Shown here: in pieces, positions 52,645-62,830 of the stretch
Layout of the letters: every line of letters starts with the position of its first letter
Numbering within the stretch: the first letter of the stretch is position 1
From: Mycolicibacter heraklionensis
Lineage (GTDB): Bacteria; Actinomycetota; Actinomycetes; Mycobacteriales; Mycobacteriaceae
Length of the DNA: 64,000 nt
Direction of reading: 5' to 3'
Assembly: GCA_001673575.1 (NCBI GenBank)
Contig: LZME01000037.1
Coordinates: 1-64,000, forward strand
Notes under the pieces: model-generated
The model's input: the letters and a program-made list of their open reading frames with translations, nothing else
What the model was told of the DNA's origin: nothing
The model's database searches: none
Made by a program: the position numbers and the translations under genes

Positions 52645-52845
52645 CACAACGGGCAGGTATTCGGACTCGCAGGCGCGCACCGAGGTGCTCCTAGTGGCCG
52701 TCGCTTCCCAGTCGGCGGGCGAACCCATGACCAGTGCTTATGACGGCGGTCGTTCCTGCATACCGCTGCGGGACAGTCCCGGATTCTCACCGGGTTCCCT
52801 CTCGCGCTCCGCGGAAAACTCCGTAAACCGCGGTGCGCTCGATGC
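52645..52845 (-). ncRNA. Cobalamin riboswitch upstream of metE
   Basis: Reading the minus strand, the core GGGAACCCGGTGAGAATCCG (about 52803-52784) and GGGACTGTCCCGCAGCGGTA (52783-52764) is the hallmark of the B12 aptamer. The B12-box part with GACGGCCACTAG (52704-52693) follows, and AGTCCGAATACCTGCC (52667-52652) closes the 3' side. A GC hairpin (GGGCGC-3-GCGCCC, 52628-52642) just downstream may be the expression platform. It turns off metE when adenosylcobalamin is bound, as known for mycobacteria. Confidence 0.93.
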
Positions 52846-52892
52846 CGAAGCCGCCTGGCGGCGACAACGGCAAACCAGTTGCGTGATCGAGG

Positions 52893-53552
52893 TTACTCGG
52901 CTCGACCGGCCGCGAGTGCCTCCGGGATCGGGGTCGGGCCGTCGTTGAAGTCGATGGTGCGGCCGATGGTCGACTTGTCGGCCAGGCAGGCAGCGATCAC
53001 TGACGCGACGTTGTCGCGGGAGACCTGCCCTTTGCCCGTGTCGGGACCGACGGCGATTCTTCCGCTGGCTGAATCCAGGGTTAGCCGGCTGGGCCCCAGC
53101 ACCGTCCAGTCCAGGTCGCTGGCGCGCAGATGGGCGTCGGCGGCGGCCTTGGCCTGCGCGTACGGATAAAACGGATCGTCCTCGGGAACACCGTGGTCGG
53201 GACCCGCGCCGAAATAGGACACCATCACGAATCGCCGCGCACCGGCTTTCGCGGCGGCGTCGATGCTGCGAATGGCGGCGTCGCGGTCGACGGCGTAGGT
53301 GCGTGCCGGGTTCCCGCCACCGGCGCCGGCGGAGAACACCACCGCGTCGTGATCGGCAAAGAGCCGGGCCAGGCCGTCGGTGTCGAGCTGCTCGATATCG
53401 GCCACCACCGGAACCGCGCCGGTGACCGCGACCTCCTCGGCATGGTCGGGGTTGCGGAACACCGAACTGACCTGGTCGCCGCGGGTAACGAGGGTGGGGG
53501 CCAGCAGCAGGGCGACCTTGCCGTGGCCGCCGACGATCACGATGCGTGCCAT
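52893..53552 (-). CDS. NAD(P)H-binding atypical SDR
   Basis: 219 residues from ATG 53552. IVIVGGHGKVALLLAP is the GxxGxxA/G nucleotide motif. RFVMVSYFGAGPDHG and FYPYAQAKAAADAHLRASDL contain a Tyr/Lys pair of the SDR type, and GPSRLTLDSASGRIAVG matches the NmrA/YwnB-like NAD(P)H-binding group. Its role is unknown. It lies upstream of the metE riboswitch on the same strand, with about 45 bp between its stop and the aptamer, and is divergent from the thiolase gene. Confidence 0.85.
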   Translation of the reverse strand: MARIVIVGGHGKVALLLAPTLVTRGDQVSSVFRNPDHAEEVAVTGAVPVVADIEQLDTDGLARLFADHDAVVFSAGAGGGNPARTYAVDRDAAIRSIDAAAKAGARRFVMVSYFGAGPDHGVPEDDPFYPYAQAKAAADAHLRASDLDWTVLGPSRLTLDSASGRIAVGPDTGKGQVSRDNVASVIAACLADKSTIGRTIDFNDGPTPIPEALAAGRAE

Positions 53553-53659
53553 GGAGTCGACGGTACGCGGGAGAGCCCGGAGTGACCCCCGCTGACGCCC
53601 GCCGAGCACGCCCGTCGACAATCGAGGCAACAAGACCCCGAACCAACTAAGGAGCACCC

Positions 53660-54805
53660 ATGGCTGAAGCCGTCATCGTCGAAGCGGTGCGCGCGCCGAT
53701 CGGCAAGCGCAACGGCGGACTGTCCGGGGTACACCCGGCCGAACTGTCCGCCCAGGTGCTCAACGGGCTGGTCAACCGGGCCGGCGTGGACCCGGCCCTG
53801 GTCGACGACGTGATCTGGGGCTGTGTCATGCAGGCCGGTGAGCAGGCCCTGGACATCGGCCGTACGGCGGTGCTGAGCGCGGGCTGGCCGGAGACGGTGC
53901 CCGCGGTGACCGTGGACCGTCAGTGTGGCTCCAGCCAGCAGTCGGTGCACTTCGCCGCCGCCGGTGTGGTCGCCGGACACTACGACGTCGTGGTCGCCGG
54001 TGGCGTCGAGTCGATGTCGCGGACCCCGATGGGTTCCTCGCTGGCCAACGGCGGCCGCCCGTACGGGGACTCCTTCAAGGCGCGCTACAGCCAGACCCCC
54101 AACCAGGGCATCGGAGCGGAGATGATGGCCACCAAGTGGGGCCTGAGCCGCACCGCGCTCGACGAGTTCGCGCTGGCGTCGCACGAAAAGGCCGGTGCCG
54201 CACAGGACGCCGGCGCTTTCAAGGACGAGATCGTCTCGATCACGGACCCCGAGGGCAACGTCGTCAGCGAGGACGAGGGCATCCGCCGCGGTACTACGCT
54301 GGAGAAGATGGCCCAGCTCAAGCCCGCTTTCAAGGAGGACGGCGTGATCCACGCCGGTAACTCCAGTCAGATCTCCGACGGCTCGGCGGCGCTGCTGTTC
54401 ATGTCGGCGGCCAAGGCGCGCGAACTGGGCCTGACCCCGTTGGCCCGGGTGCACACCGCGACGCTGGCCGGCGCCGACCCGGTGATGATGCTGTCCGCGC
54501 CGATCCCGGCGACCCAGAAGGCGCTGCAGCGCTCCGGCCTGAGCATCGACGACATCGGGGTGTTCGAGGTCAACGAGGCGTTCGCCCCGGTGCCGATGGC
54601 CTGGCTGGCCGAACTCGGTGCCGACCCGAAGAAGCTCAACCCCAACGGCGGGGCGATCGCGCTGGGTCACCCGCTCGGCGGCTCCGGTGCCCGGATCATG
54701 ACCACCATGCTCTACCACATGCGCGCCAACGGAATTCGCTACGGTTTGCAGACCATGTGCGAAGGCGGCGGCCAGGCCAACGCCACCATCCTGGAGCTGC
54801 TGTGA
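53660..54805 (+). CDS. Thiolase family acetyl-CoA acetyltransferase
   Basis: 381 residues from ATG 53660, 7 nt behind AAGGAG. Cys nucleophile in VDRQCGSSQQSVHFAAAG (about 90), NEAFAPVPMAWL, the His in GGAIALGHPLGGSGAR, and the second Cys in QTMCEGGGQANATIL. All are intact, so a degradative or acetoacetyl-CoA thiolase is likely. Corresponds to Rv1135A by position. Its stop overlaps the GTG of an enoyl-CoA hydratase (GTGA), so the two beta-oxidation steps are coupled. Confidence 0.94.
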   Translation: MAEAVIVEAVRAPIGKRNGGLSGVHPAELSAQVLNGLVNRAGVDPALVDDVIWGCVMQAGEQALDIGRTAVLSAGWPETVPAVTVDRQCGSSQQSVHFAAAGVVAGHYDVVVAGGVESMSRTPMGSSLANGGRPYGDSFKARYSQTPNQGIGAEMMATKWGLSRTALDEFALASHEKAGAAQDAGAFKDEIVSITDPEGNVVSEDEGIRRGTTLEKMAQLKPAFKEDGVIHAGNSSQISDGSAALLFMSAAKARELGLTPLARVHTATLAGADPVMMLSAPIPATQKALQRSGLSIDDIGVFEVNEAFAPVPMAWLAELGADPKKLNPNGGAIALGHPLGGSGARIMTTMLYHMRANGIRYGLQTMCEGGGQANATILELL

Positions 54806-55599
54806 GTGACGGGGCCGTTCTGGTAGAACGGCTTGGACAGCTGGGCAACGTCCTATTGATCACGATCAACCGGCCCGAAGCCCGTAACGCGATCAACGGC
54901 GCCGTCAGTGCCGGCATCGGCGACGCCTTGGCGCAGGCTCAAGACGACGACGAGGTGCGCGCGGTAGTGCTCACCGGCGCCGGCGACAAGTCGTTCAGTG
55001 CCGGGGCCGACCTCAAGGCGATCGCCAACCGGGAGAACATCTACCACCCGGAGCACCCGGAGTGGGGTTTCGCCGGCTTCGTGCAGCACTTCATCGACAA
55101 GCCCGTCATCGCGGCGGTCAACGGCACCGCGCTGGGCGGCGGCACCGAGATCGCCCTGGCCAGCGACCTGGTGATCGCCGAACAGCGCGCCCAATTCGGG
55201 TTGCCCGAGGTCAAGCGCGGCCTGATCGCCGGTGCCGGCGGGGTGTTCCGCATCGTCGACCAGTTGCCCCGCAAGATCGCCCTGGAACTGCTCTACACCG
55301 GCGAGCCCATCTCGGCGACCGACGCGGCCCGCTGGGGTCTGGTCAACCGGGTGGTCGAGGACGGCGGAGCGCTGCAGGCAGCCCTCGAGCTGGCCGAACG
55401 GATCACCGGCAACGCGCCGTTGTCGGTGCGGGCCAGCAAGCGGATCGCCTACGGCGTCGATGACGGCGCCATCCCCGGCGAAGTGGACGGTTGGGCGCGC
55501 ACCGGCCGGGAATTCTCCGCTGTGCTGCGGTCCGAGGACGCCAAGGAGGGACCCCGGGCGTTCGCCGAGAAGCGCGCGCCAGTGTGGAAGGCGCGTTGA
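54802..55599 (+). CDS. Enoyl-CoA hydratase
   Basis: 265 residues from GTG 54802. Crotonase fold with FSAGADLKAIANRENIY, AAVNGTALGGGTEIALASDL and FGLPEVKRGLIAGAGGVFR. Both the Glu after GGGT and the Glu in LPEVKRG (hydratase pair) are present, so real hydratase activity is expected. It is coupled to the upstream thiolase by GTGA and followed after 5 bp by a gamma-carbonic anhydrase gene. Rv1136 counterpart. Confidence 0.93.
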   Translation: MSDGAVLVERLGQLGNVLLITINRPEARNAINGAVSAGIGDALAQAQDDDEVRAVVLTGAGDKSFSAGADLKAIANRENIYHPEHPEWGFAGFVQHFIDKPVIAAVNGTALGGGTEIALASDLVIAEQRAQFGLPEVKRGLIAGAGGVFRIVDQLPRKIALELLYTGEPISATDAARWGLVNRVVEDGGALQAALELAERITGNAPLSVRASKRIAYGVDDGAIPGEVDGWARTGREFSAVLRSEDAKEGPRAFAEKRAPVWKAR

Positions 55600-55604
55600 G
55601 CGGC

Positions 55605-56123
55605 GTGCCCGAGCCGCTTCTCATCTCCATCCGCGGGCGCGCCCCGCAGCTACACCCGGAGTCCTGGGTGGCGCCCAACGCCAGCCTGATCGGCCAGGTC
55701 AGCCTGGCCGCTCGGGCCAGCGTCTGGTACTCGGCGACACTGCGCGCCGAGGTCGAGCCGATCGAGATCGGCATCGACACCAACATCCAGGACGGCGTGA
55801 CCGTCCACGTCGACAAGGAGTTTCCCTGTCGAGTGGGGGCGCACGTCAGCGTCGGGCACAACGCGGTGCTCCACGGATGCACCATTGAGGACGACTGCCT
55901 GATCGGCATGGGAGCGATCGTCCTCAATGGTGCCGTCGTGGGGGAGGGCTCGCTGGTCGCGGCGGGCGCCGTCATCCCGCAGGGGATGGTGGTGCCGCCC
56001 CGGTCACTGGTGTCGGGGGTACCGGGCCGGGTGCGACGAGACCTGAGCGAGGCCGAGGTCCGCAACAATCGGTACAACGCCGCGGCGTACCGGCGACTGA
56101 TCGAAGTCCATCGAGCGAACTAA
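55605..56123 (+). CDS. Gamma-class carbonic anhydrase family protein
   Basis: 172 residues from GTG 55605 (TTG 55596 also possible). Left-handed beta-helix hexapeptide repeats (APNASLIGQVSLAARASVWY and following). The zinc ligands His68, His85 and His90 are in TVHVDKEF and VGHNAVLHG. Similar proteins are annotated as gamma-carbonic anhydrase or acyl-CoA-associated PaaY-like thioesterase. Its place behind thiolase and hydratase genes is closer to the second idea. Confidence 0.88.
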   Translation: MPEPLLISIRGRAPQLHPESWVAPNASLIGQVSLAARASVWYSATLRAEVEPIEIGIDTNIQDGVTVHVDKEFPCRVGAHVSVGHNAVLHGCTIEDDCLIGMGAIVLNGAVVGEGSLVAAGAVIPQGMVVPPRSLVSGVPGRVRRDLSEAEVRNNRYNAAAYRRLIEVHRAN

Positions 56124-56202
56124 CGCATTTAGGCCACCGGCCGCCGTTTCGCCGCTACGTTTTAGGGACGTTGCTTAACCCGCCGCTGAGGGGACGTCCT
56201 GC

Positions 56203-56922
56203 ATGACCCAGATCAGTCCAACCCGCCCCGGCCTGCTGCGTGAGATCACCGACATCATGACCAGGGTCGCCCTGCCCTATCACGAGCCACGGGCAGTGGT
56301 GCAGCGGCGGCGTGCCGTCGTCGGAGTGGTCGTGGTGATCGGTGCCGCGGTACTGGCCGCCATGCACAGCAAGCTTCCAGGCGATGCGGCGTTCTACTGG
56401 CTGTCGCTGGTCTTGGCTGTGGTCTGGACGGTGGGGGCGGTGGTGGCCGGACCGCTGCACCTGGGCGTGTTGCGGTTCCGCGGACGCAACGAGCGGCCGG
56501 TGTTCACCGGCACCGGCGTGGGCCTGGTGCTCGGCGGGGTGTTCCTGCTGGGCGGGCTTGCCGTGCAAGACATTCCGCCGCTGGCCGACCAGGTGGTCGC
56601 CATCTTGGCCTACACCACCGAAGTCTCCTGGCGGCTGGTGGTGCTGATCGCTCTGGTCAACGCGATCGCCGAGGAGTTGTTCTTCCGCGGCGCACTGTTC
56701 AGTGCGTTCGGTCGCCGCTCCCCGCTGGTGTTTTCCACCCTGCTCTACGTCGCGGCGATGATGGCCGCGGGCAACCTCATGGTGGGGGTGGCCGCGCTGG
56801 TGCTCGGTACCGTCTGCGCCCTCGAGCGGCGGGCTACCGGTGGGGTGCTGGCTCCGGTGCTGACCCACCTGGTGTGGGGACTGGTGATGGTGCTGGCGCT
56901 GCCCCCGATCTTCGGGATGTAG
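56203..56922 (+). CDS. CPBP family intramembrane metalloprotease
   Basis: 239 residues, about seven transmembrane helices. AEELFFRGALFSAFG contains the EExxxR motif and VLTHLVWGL holds the conserved His, so the Glu/His metal site of Rce1-like proteases is complete. VFSTLLYVAAMMAAGNLMVG takes the place of motif 2, where the usual first His is not evident. It may process membrane peptides; the target is unknown. Convergent with the echA-type gene, 10 bp apart. Confidence 0.85.
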   Translation: MTQISPTRPGLLREITDIMTRVALPYHEPRAVVQRRRAVVGVVVVIGAAVLAAMHSKLPGDAAFYWLSLVLAVVWTVGAVVAGPLHLGVLRFRGRNERPVFTGTGVGLVLGGVFLLGGLAVQDIPPLADQVVAILAYTTEVSWRLVVLIALVNAIAEELFFRGALFSAFGRRSPLVFSTLLYVAAMMAAGNLMVGVAALVLGTVCALERRATGGVLAPVLTHLVWGLVMVLALPPIFGM

Positions 56923-56931
56923 GCACCGCTC

Positions 56932-57741
56932 TCAGGAGTCGGTGAAATTGGGGGAGCGCCGCTCCTGAAACGCACGGGCGCCTTCACGGAAGTCGTGGGC
57001 GTTCAACAGGATTGACTGCCCGACGTATTCGCGGTCCAAGGTGGCATCCAGCTCGGTCAGGGTGGCGGAGTTGATGGCGTGCTTGGTCTTGGCGAACGCC
57101 GCGGCGGGCCCGGCCAGCAAGCCGGCCAGCAGCTTGTCCACCTCGGCGTCGAACTCCTCGGCCGGGTACACCGCGCTGATCAGGCCCCACTCCAGGGCGT
57201 CGGCGGCCGACAGGCGTTCGGCCAACAGCGCCAACCGCATAGCGCGGGTCCGGCCCACGGCCGCGGCGACCAACGCGGAGGCGCCACCGTCGGGCATCAG
57301 CCCAATCTTGGTGAACGCCAACAGGAAAAAGGCCTGGTCCGAGGCCACGATCAGGTCGCAGGCCAGGGCCAGCGACACGCCGATACCGGCCGCCGGCCCC
57401 TGCACGACGGCCACCACCGGCCGTGGCAACGCGACGATCGCCCGGATCGCGCGATTGGCCTCGACGATGATCTCCGTCGCCAGTTCATCGGTTGCATCCT
57501 CGGCGCTGATCCCGGCGCCGGAGCAGAAGCCGCGCCCCGCCCCGCCGAACCGCACCGCGCGCACGCGCGGGTCGCGGCCGGCGGCTTCCATGGCGTCGGC
57601 GATACCGGCCAGCACACCGGTGGTCACCGAGTTGAGGCTGTCGGGGCGGTCGATGATCACCGAGAGCACCCCGTCGGTCAGGGTGACGGACACGCCCGCC
57701 ACCGGGGCCAGGGTGTCGATGCCGGAGTCGATTGCAGTCAT
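56932..57741 (-). CDS. Enoyl-CoA hydratase/isomerase-like protein
   Basis: 269 residues from ATG 57741. Crotonase oxyanion loop [15 protein letters not shown] and [19 protein letters not shown] are present. [20 protein letters not shown] has Asp where hydratases have the second Glu, and the first Glu is also absent (Ser/Val in GIGVSLALA), so a hydratase reaction is unlikely. PaaG-type isomerases share the PDGG segment. Divergent from mcr with only 51 bp between, as for the echA genes beside Rv1143. Confidence 0.88.
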   Translation of the reverse strand: MTAIDSGIDTLAPVAGVSVTLTDGVLSVIIDRPDSLNSVTTGVLAGIADAMEAAGRDPRVRAVRFGGAGRGFCSGAGISAEDATDELATEIIVEANRAIRAIVALPRPVVAVVQGPAAGIGVSLALACDLIVASDQAFFLLAFTKIGLMPDGGASALVAAAVGRTRAMRLALLAERLSAADALEWGLISAVYPAEEFDAEVDKLLAGLLAGPAAAFAKTKHAINSATLTELDATLDREYVGQSILLNAHDFREGARAFQERRSPNFTDS

Positions 57742-57792
57742 GGCCCTCACCCTAGGATGCACATCACACAGGCACACGACGAGGAGGCAGAT

Positions 57793-58878
57793 ATGGCGGG
57801 ACCACTGGCGGGGCTGCGGGTCATCGAACTGGCCGGGATCGGACCGGGACCGCACGCAGCGATGATCCTCGGCGACCTGGGCGCTGATGTGGTTCGCGTG
57901 GAGCGGCCGCCGAAATTCGGTGGCGGGGCCAGCAAGGACACCATGCTGCGCAACCGGCGCTCGGTGACCGCCGACCTGAAGTCGCCGGAGGGCCGCGACT
58001 TGGTGCTGCAGCTGGTCGCCAAGGCCGATGTGCTGATCGAGGGTTTCCGGCCGGGCGTAACGGAGCGACTCGGTCTGGGCCCGGAGGACTGCGCCAAGGT
58101 CAACGAGCGGCTGATCTACGGCCGGATGACCGGTTGGGGGCAGACCGGCCCGCGCGCTCAGCAGGCCGGCCACGACATCAACTACATCTCGCTGAACGGG
58201 CTGTTGCACTCCGTCGGCCGCAAGGGGGAGCGCCCCGTGCCGCCGCTGAACCTGACCGGTGACTTCGGCGGCGGGTCGATGTTTCTGCTGGTCGGCATCC
58301 TGTCCGCGCTGTGGGAGCTGCAGCGTTCCGGCAAGGGCCAGGTGATCGATGCGGCGATGGTCGACGGGGCCAGCGTGCTCTCGGCGATGATGTGGAGCTT
58401 CCGCTCGCAGGGGCTGTGGAGCGACGAACGTGGGGTCAACATGCTCGACACCGGCGCGCCCTACTACGACACCTACGAATGTGCCGACGGCAAGTACGTG
58501 TCGGTCGGCTCGATCGAGCCGCAGTTCTACGCCGAACTGCTGGCCAAGCTGGAGCTGGACCCCGCCGAGTTGCCGGCGCAGAACGACGTCAGCGGTTGGC
58601 CGGTGCTGCGGGAGAAGCTGACCGCGGCGTTCGCCGCCCACGACCGTGACCACTGGGCCAAGGTGTTCGCCACCTCCGATGCCTGCGTGGCGCCGGTGTT
58701 GGCGTTCAACGAGGTGCAGGCCGACTCGCACATCACCGAGCGCGACACGTTCTACGACGTCGACGGCTACTTGCAGCCGATGCCCGCGCCGCGGTTCTCC
58801 CGCAGCGTTCCCGACGTCCCGACGCCGCCTGCCGTTCTGGGAGCCGACAACGAGTCCATCCTGAGCGACTGGGTATAG
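57793..58878 (+). CDS. mcr: Alpha-methylacyl-CoA racemase
   Basis: 361 residues, one more than M. tuberculosis Mcr (Rv1143). It interconverts (2R)- and (2S)-methylacyl-CoA, needed to oxidise methyl-branched and sterol side chains. The catalytic residues match with a shift of one: His127 (AGHDINY), Asp157 (LTGDFGGG) and Glu242 (GSIEPQFY), against His126, Asp156, Glu241. ATG 57793 behind GAGGAGG (57781-57787). Confidence 0.97.
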   Translation: MAGPLAGLRVIELAGIGPGPHAAMILGDLGADVVRVERPPKFGGGASKDTMLRNRRSVTADLKSPEGRDLVLQLVAKADVLIEGFRPGVTERLGLGPEDCAKVNERLIYGRMTGWGQTGPRAQQAGHDINYISLNGLLHSVGRKGERPVPPLNLTGDFGGGSMFLLVGILSALWELQRSGKGQVIDAAMVDGASVLSAMMWSFRSQGLWSDERGVNMLDTGAPYYDTYECADGKYVSVGSIEPQFYAELLAKLELDPAELPAQNDVSGWPVLREKLTAAFAAHDRDHWAKVFATSDACVAPVLAFNEVQADSHITERDTFYDVDGYLQPMPAPRFSRSVPDVPTPPAVLGADNESILSDWV

Positions 58879-58884
58879 TCCCGA

Positions 58885-58900
58885 CCAACCAGACGGTTGG
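58885..58900. promoter_or_regulatory. Palindrome between mcr and SDR, probable operator
   Basis: CCAACCAGACGGTTGG, 6-bp perfect arms with AGAC between. It lies 6 bp after the mcr stop and 20 bp before the SDR start, so the SDR gene may have its own regulated promoter. The binding protein is not known; TetR-type is likely from the form. Confidence 0.5.
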
Positions 58901-58920
58901 GATTGAGAGGGGCCAAGAGA

Positions 58921-59673
58921 GTGCAGATCAAGGACGCGGTAGCCGTTGTCACCGGCGGTGCCTCCGGGTTGGGATTGGCGACGGCCAAACGCCTGCTGGA
59001 CGCGGGTGGCCAGGTCGTGGTGATCGACCTCAAGGGCGAGGACGTGGTCGCCGAGCTCGGTGACCGGGCGCGCTTCGTGGAGGCCAACGTGGCCGACCCC
59101 GAGGCGGTCGGCGCGGCCCTGGATGTCGCGGAATCTCTTGGCCCCGTGCGGATCAACGTCAACTGCGCCGGAATCGGCAACGCGATCAAGACGCTGAGCA
59201 AGGACGGCGCGTTTCCGCTGGATGCCTTCACCAAGATCATCCAGGTCAACCTGATCGGCACGTTCAACGTGCTGCGCCTGGCGGCCGAGCGGATCGCCAA
59301 GACCGAGCCGATCAACGGCGAGCGCGGCGTCATCATCAACACCGCCTCCGTGGCGGCGTTCGAGGGCCAGATCGGGCAGGCCGCCTACTCGGCGTCCAAG
59401 GGCGGCGTGGTCGGCATGACGCTGCCGATCGCCCGTGACCTGTCGCGTGACCTGATCCGGGTCTGCACCATCGCTCCGGGCCTGTTCAAGACGCCGCTGC
59501 TGGGCTCGCTGCCCGAGGAGGCGCAGAAGTCGCTGGGTGCGCAGGTGCCTCACCCGTCGCGGCTCGGTGACCCCGACGAGTACGGCGCCCTGGCCGAGCA
59601 CATCATCAACAACCCGATGCTCAACGGCGAGGTCATCCGCCTCGACGGTGCGATCCGGATGGCCCCGCGATGA
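58921..59673 (+). CDS. Short-chain dehydrogenase (3-hydroxyacyl-CoA dehydrogenase type)
   Basis: 250 residues from GTG 58921. [15 protein letters not shown] binds NAD(H); [21 protein letters not shown] has the catalytic Ser and YxxxK. It is closest to the type 2 3-hydroxyacyl-CoA dehydrogenase/17beta-HSD10 group and equals Rv1144 by position. It would follow Mcr and a hydratase in branched-chain acyl-CoA oxidation. A 16-bp palindrome precedes it. Confidence 0.92.
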   Translation: MQIKDAVAVVTGGASGLGLATAKRLLDAGGQVVVIDLKGEDVVAELGDRARFVEANVADPEAVGAALDVAESLGPVRINVNCAGIGNAIKTLSKDGAFPLDAFTKIIQVNLIGTFNVLRLAAERIAKTEPINGERGVIINTASVAAFEGQIGQAAYSASKGGVVGMTLPIARDLSRDLIRVCTIAPGLFKTPLLGSLPEEAQKSLGAQVPHPSRLGDPDEYGALAEHIINNPMLNGEVIRLDGAIRMAPR

Positions 59674-59705
59674 GCGCTTGCGCGAAGAGCATTGAGCACA
59701 GCTAA

Positions 59706-60713
<1,008 letters not shown>

Positions 60714-60734
60714 CGACCGCCGGAGTTTGCGTAG

Positions 60735-60767
60735 AGGGCTGCGATCCGATTCGGGTCGCAGCCCTTT
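60735..60767. terminator. Bidirectional terminator hairpin
   Basis: AGGGCTGCGA (60735-60744) and TCGCAGCCCT (60756-60765) are perfect 10-bp arms around an 11-nt loop with an inner CCGA/TCGG stem, and a TTT follows (60765-60767). It lies between convergent stops at 60713 and 60771. Confidence 0.8.
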
Positions 60768-60770
60768 GCG

Positions 60771-61727
60771 TTAGGCGCCGGTTGCAGAGGCGGCGTAGCG
60801 CACGGTGCTGCGTTGGGCGCCCAAGTCGATCGCACCGTCGTCGGTTGCCACGGCGGCTTCGACGATGTCGCCGTCGCGCAGGTAGCGGGGATTGCCGGCC
60901 TGCCGTTTGAAGAAGGCCTTCCACTTCAGTGCCGGTGGCAGTAAGGAGCCAAGGAGCTCGATTGGCTTGGGCGGGGCGCTGAGCGCGGTGCCGGCCGGAG
61001 TGCCGGTCAGGATCAGATCACCGGCGGCGAGATTCTGAAACCGGGTCAGACTCTGCAGGGCCTGGAGGGGCCGATACACCATGTCGCCGTTCACGGTCAT
61101 GTCCTGACGGATCTCGCCGTTGACCGCCAGGCGAAGGCGCAACTGCCCGAACCGTGCCCAGTCTGCGGCGTCGAACAGCACCAGAGCCGGGCCGACCGGG
61201 GTGAATCCGGGGTAGGACTTGGCCTCGTAGAACTGGGTCTGAGGCAGTTGGACATCGCGGGCGGACACGTCGTTGGTGACGACCAGGCCGGCGATCAGCT
61301 GCGGCAGGTCGGCCTCGGAAATCGTTGCACCGACCGGGATATCACGACCTACGACGAGGCCGATCTCGACTTCGTAATCGAGCAGGGAAACATGGCTGGG
61401 CTTGACCACGTCGTCGAACGGGCCGGTGATCGACGCGGAGGCCTTGCGGAAGAAGGTCAGCGGCACCGTCGCGGGGTTCATGCCGGCGTCTTTGATGTGC
61501 GAGACGAAGTTGGTCATCTGGGCTATCACCCGGCACGGCGCTGTCACCGGGGAAAGCAGGGCGAGCCCGTCCACCGGCACGCTGTCGTGACTGCCCGCCG
61601 CGGCTTCGATGGCGGCCCGATCGGCCAACAGCTCTCCGGTAGTGGTGGCGCGCGAATCGATCCGGGCGGCTCCGGTCGGCGTACGCACCCACCAGCCGTC
61701 GGCGGTGCGAAGTACGGAAACGGTCAT
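60771..61727 (-). CDS. Fumarylacetoacetate hydrolase family protein
   Basis: 318 residues. FAH-fold core: SLLDYEVEIGLVVGRDIPVG with the metal-binding Glu pair, SARDVQLPQTQFYEAKSYPG with Asp, and ILTGTPAGTALSAPP. Such enzymes hydrate or cleave the 2-oxo acids made by meta-cleavage of catechols. ATG 61727 overlaps the stop of the extradiol dioxygenase gene (ATGA), so the ring-opening and the next step are coupled. Confidence 0.92.
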   Translation of the reverse strand: MTVSVLRTADGWWVRTPTGAARIDSRATTTGELLADRAAIEAAAGSHDSVPVDGLALLSPVTAPCRVIAQMTNFVSHIKDAGMNPATVPLTFFRKASASITGPFDDVVKPSHVSLLDYEVEIGLVVGRDIPVGATISEADLPQLIAGLVVTNDVSARDVQLPQTQFYEAKSYPGFTPVGPALVLFDAADWARFGQLRLRLAVNGEIRQDMTVNGDMVYRPLQALQSLTRFQNLAAGDLILTGTPAGTALSAPPKPIELLGSLLPPALKWKAFFKRQAGNPRYLRDGDIVEAAVATDDGAIDLGAQRSTVRYAASATGA

Positions 61728-62830
61728 GAGGAGGCAACTTTCAGTAGGCCGGCCAGCCGGCGGACGTCGAACTCGTTGTCGCCGCGCAGTGCGGCCAGGA
61801 TCGCGCGCGCCTCACTGGGCGCCGTCCGCACCTCGGTGCCGAGGAAGTTCTTGCTGGCCGGTGGTCCCCACTGGGCCAGCCCGGACGCGGTGAAGGGCGC
61901 CCAGCCCGGCTCCACGGTGTTGTCGAACATGTCACCGTCGGTGAAGTGTTCCACCAGAAAGCCGTCGGGATCGCGCCAGTAGTCAAAGATCTGGCTGCCC
62001 TGGATGTGGCGGCCGACGCCCCAAGACCGGTGATATCCCAAATCTTTGAGGTACTCGCCGCCGGCGGCCAGAGCATCGAGGTCGCAGACCTGATACGCCG
62101 AATGCACGTAGCGGTCGGCTGGGCCCAGCGCGATCGCCAGGGTGTGGTGGTCGGCCGGGGTGGTGCCCCGATCGCAGCGGATAAAGCTCATGGTCGGTCC
62201 GCGCTCGCGTTGCCCGGGGAAGTACTGAAAGTCGCTGACGATCATCCCGAGGGTGTCCAGGTACCAGTTGAGCGTCTGAAGGTATCGGGTGCTCTGCAAT
62301 ACCACGTGGCCAAGGCGTTGCACGATTGCCGGTGTGCGCGTCGGGCGTTGGGTGGCGTTGGACCTGCGCACCGTGTGGCCGACGTTGAAGAGCTGCGGGG
62401 TTTGCGCCGGCAGGGCGTCGAGCTTGTGGGTGGACGATACGACCCGGACCACCATGCCGTTGGGATCGAGCAGGTTGACGCTGACCCCGCCGAGCGATTC
62501 GGGCAGCGGGGCGACGCGGCCGTCGGTGGCGGATGCCAGCCGAGTCAGGTCCGCCGTGTCTTGCGCACGAAAAGCAGCCCCGCGAAAACGGTTTCGGCTC
62601 CCGCGTCGGATGATGACGCACGGTTCGGCGGCGTCCGCGCCCCGCAGGTGCAGTTCCTGCTCGGTCCGCAGTGCGGTGGCGAACCCGAATGCGTGGGCAA
62701 ACTCCTCGGCGCGCGCCAAGTCGGGCTTGTCGAACTCCAGCCACGCCAGGTCCTCGACCTTGATGATCGGCTTGGTTGACCGGCCGATGTGTTCACCGCG
62801 GTGTGCGCCCTGGGTGCTGTGCAGTGTCAT
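61724..62830 (-). CDS. Extradiol ring-cleavage dioxygenase (VOC type I)
   Basis: 368 residues, two VOC domains. The iron ligands are visible in the C-terminal domain: His in RLGHVVLQSTR, His in ADHHTLAIALG and Glu in DGFLVEHFTDGD. These mark 2,3-dihydroxybiphenyl or 2,3-dihydroxyphenyl-type dioxygenases, which open catechol rings at the meta position. ATGA overlaps at both ends join it to the TetR gene before it and the FAH gene after it. The substrate is inferred to be an aryl compound only from context. Confidence 0.9.
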   Translation of the reverse strand: MTLHSTQGAHRGEHIGRSTKPIIKVEDLAWLEFDKPDLARAEEFAHAFGFATALRTEQELHLRGADAAEPCVIIRRGSRNRFRGAAFRAQDTADLTRLASATDGRVAPLPESLGGVSVNLLDPNGMVVRVVSSTHKLDALPAQTPQLFNVGHTVRRSNATQRPTRTPAIVQRLGHVVLQSTRYLQTLNWYLDTLGMIVSDFQYFPGQRERGPTMSFIRCDRGTTPADHHTLAIALGPADRYVHSAYQVCDLDALAAGGEYLKDLGYHRSWGVGRHIQGSQIFDYWRDPDGFLVEHFTDGDMFDNTVEPGWAPFTASGLAQWGPPASKNFLGTEVRTAPSEARAILAALRGDNEFDVRRLAGLLKVASS

